Positions 14,052 through 14,167 of a stretch of DNA of 14,167 nucleotides are shown here, one piece after another. The stretch comes from an uncultured Carnobacterium sp. (lineage in GTDB: Bacteria > Bacillota > Bacilli > Lactobacillales > Aerococcaceae). Each line of letters starts with the position of its first letter. Positions within the stretch are counted from its first letter, which is position 1. The notes below the pieces were generated by a model. The model did not search any database. It saw nothing but the letters and a program-made list of their open reading frames with translations, and was not told the DNA's origin. Location: the NCBI GenBank assembly GCA_905371865.1, contig CAJPNA010000014.1, positions 1 through 14,167 on the forward strand. Direction: 5' to 3'. A program made the translations under genes and the position numbers.

Positions 14052-14116
14052 ACCAATTGAGAGCGACATTTTTTTACAAACATAATTTACTTTTAGAAGT
14101 TTAAGGAAGATGATAA

Positions 14117-14167
14117 ATGAGTTATCACGTAAAATTTAATGACATTACCTCCATGCATGGCCAAACG
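14117..14167 (+). CDS. Start of an unidentified gene, truncated by the window edge
   Basis: An open frame of 17 codons, beginning MSYHVKFNDITSMHGQ, runs to the end of the window. AAGGAAG lies 8 bases before the ATG, and an extended -10 promoter lies 66 bases upstream, so it is a real gene start. The fragment is too short and polar to assign a family, and no signal peptide is visible in it. Confidence 0.6.
   Translation, partial: MSYHVKFNDITSMHGQT

Overview
The window looks like chromosomal DNA of a low-GC Gram-positive of the order Lactobacillales. Carnobacteriaceae or a Granulicatella-like genus is my guess, not something the sequence proves. The evidence is AGGAGG-type ribosome binding sites almost throughout, hairpin-plus-T terminators, a lipobox lipoprotein, a streptococcal-style short peptide deformylase paralogue, and an FtsX-like permease with a very long coiled coil. 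No rRNA, tRNA, transposase, integrase or CRISPR array was seen.

Positions 1-4660 (minus strand) hold a compact operon. A secreted lipoprotein serine hydrolase comes first, followed by homologues of the E. coli yhf genes: yhfU, yhfT, php and yhfS (cut off by the window edge). Gaps are 12-20 bases and php/yhfS overlap by 4 bases. A good promoter (TTTACA-N17-TATACT) precedes the operon, and its leader carries two identical 16-base repeats that may be operators. The operon is AT-rich compared with the ABC region. The pathway is uncharacterised. The gene set suggests extracellular hydrolysis, uptake, an amidohydrolase-fold step and a PLP-dependent step.

Positions 4703-7199 hold a divergent pair: a nucleoside hydrolase (minus) and a BrnQ-type branched-chain amino acid carrier (plus). 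Each ends in a clear terminator, and an inverted repeat lies in their shared promoter region.

Positions 7280-13005 hold a block centred on a divergent regulatory region. On the minus strand are an ABC ATPase and a 1151-residue FtsX/MacB-like permease. On the plus strand are a TetR regulator and a divergent peptide deformylase. Two 15-base palindromes in the intergenic region are probable TetR operators. The permease contains two uninterrupted arms of 22 and at least 20 heptads around a short hinge, a predicted antiparallel hairpin about 20 nm long. Each end of the block carries a roughly 190-200 base multi-branched inverted-repeat element of similar architecture, in opposite orientations.

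Positions 13142-13995 hold a MerR/TipAL-like regulator with the family's hallmark 19-base promoter spacer and a possible internal start for a TipAS-only product. The final 51 bases begin an unrecognised gene behind an extended -10 promoter.
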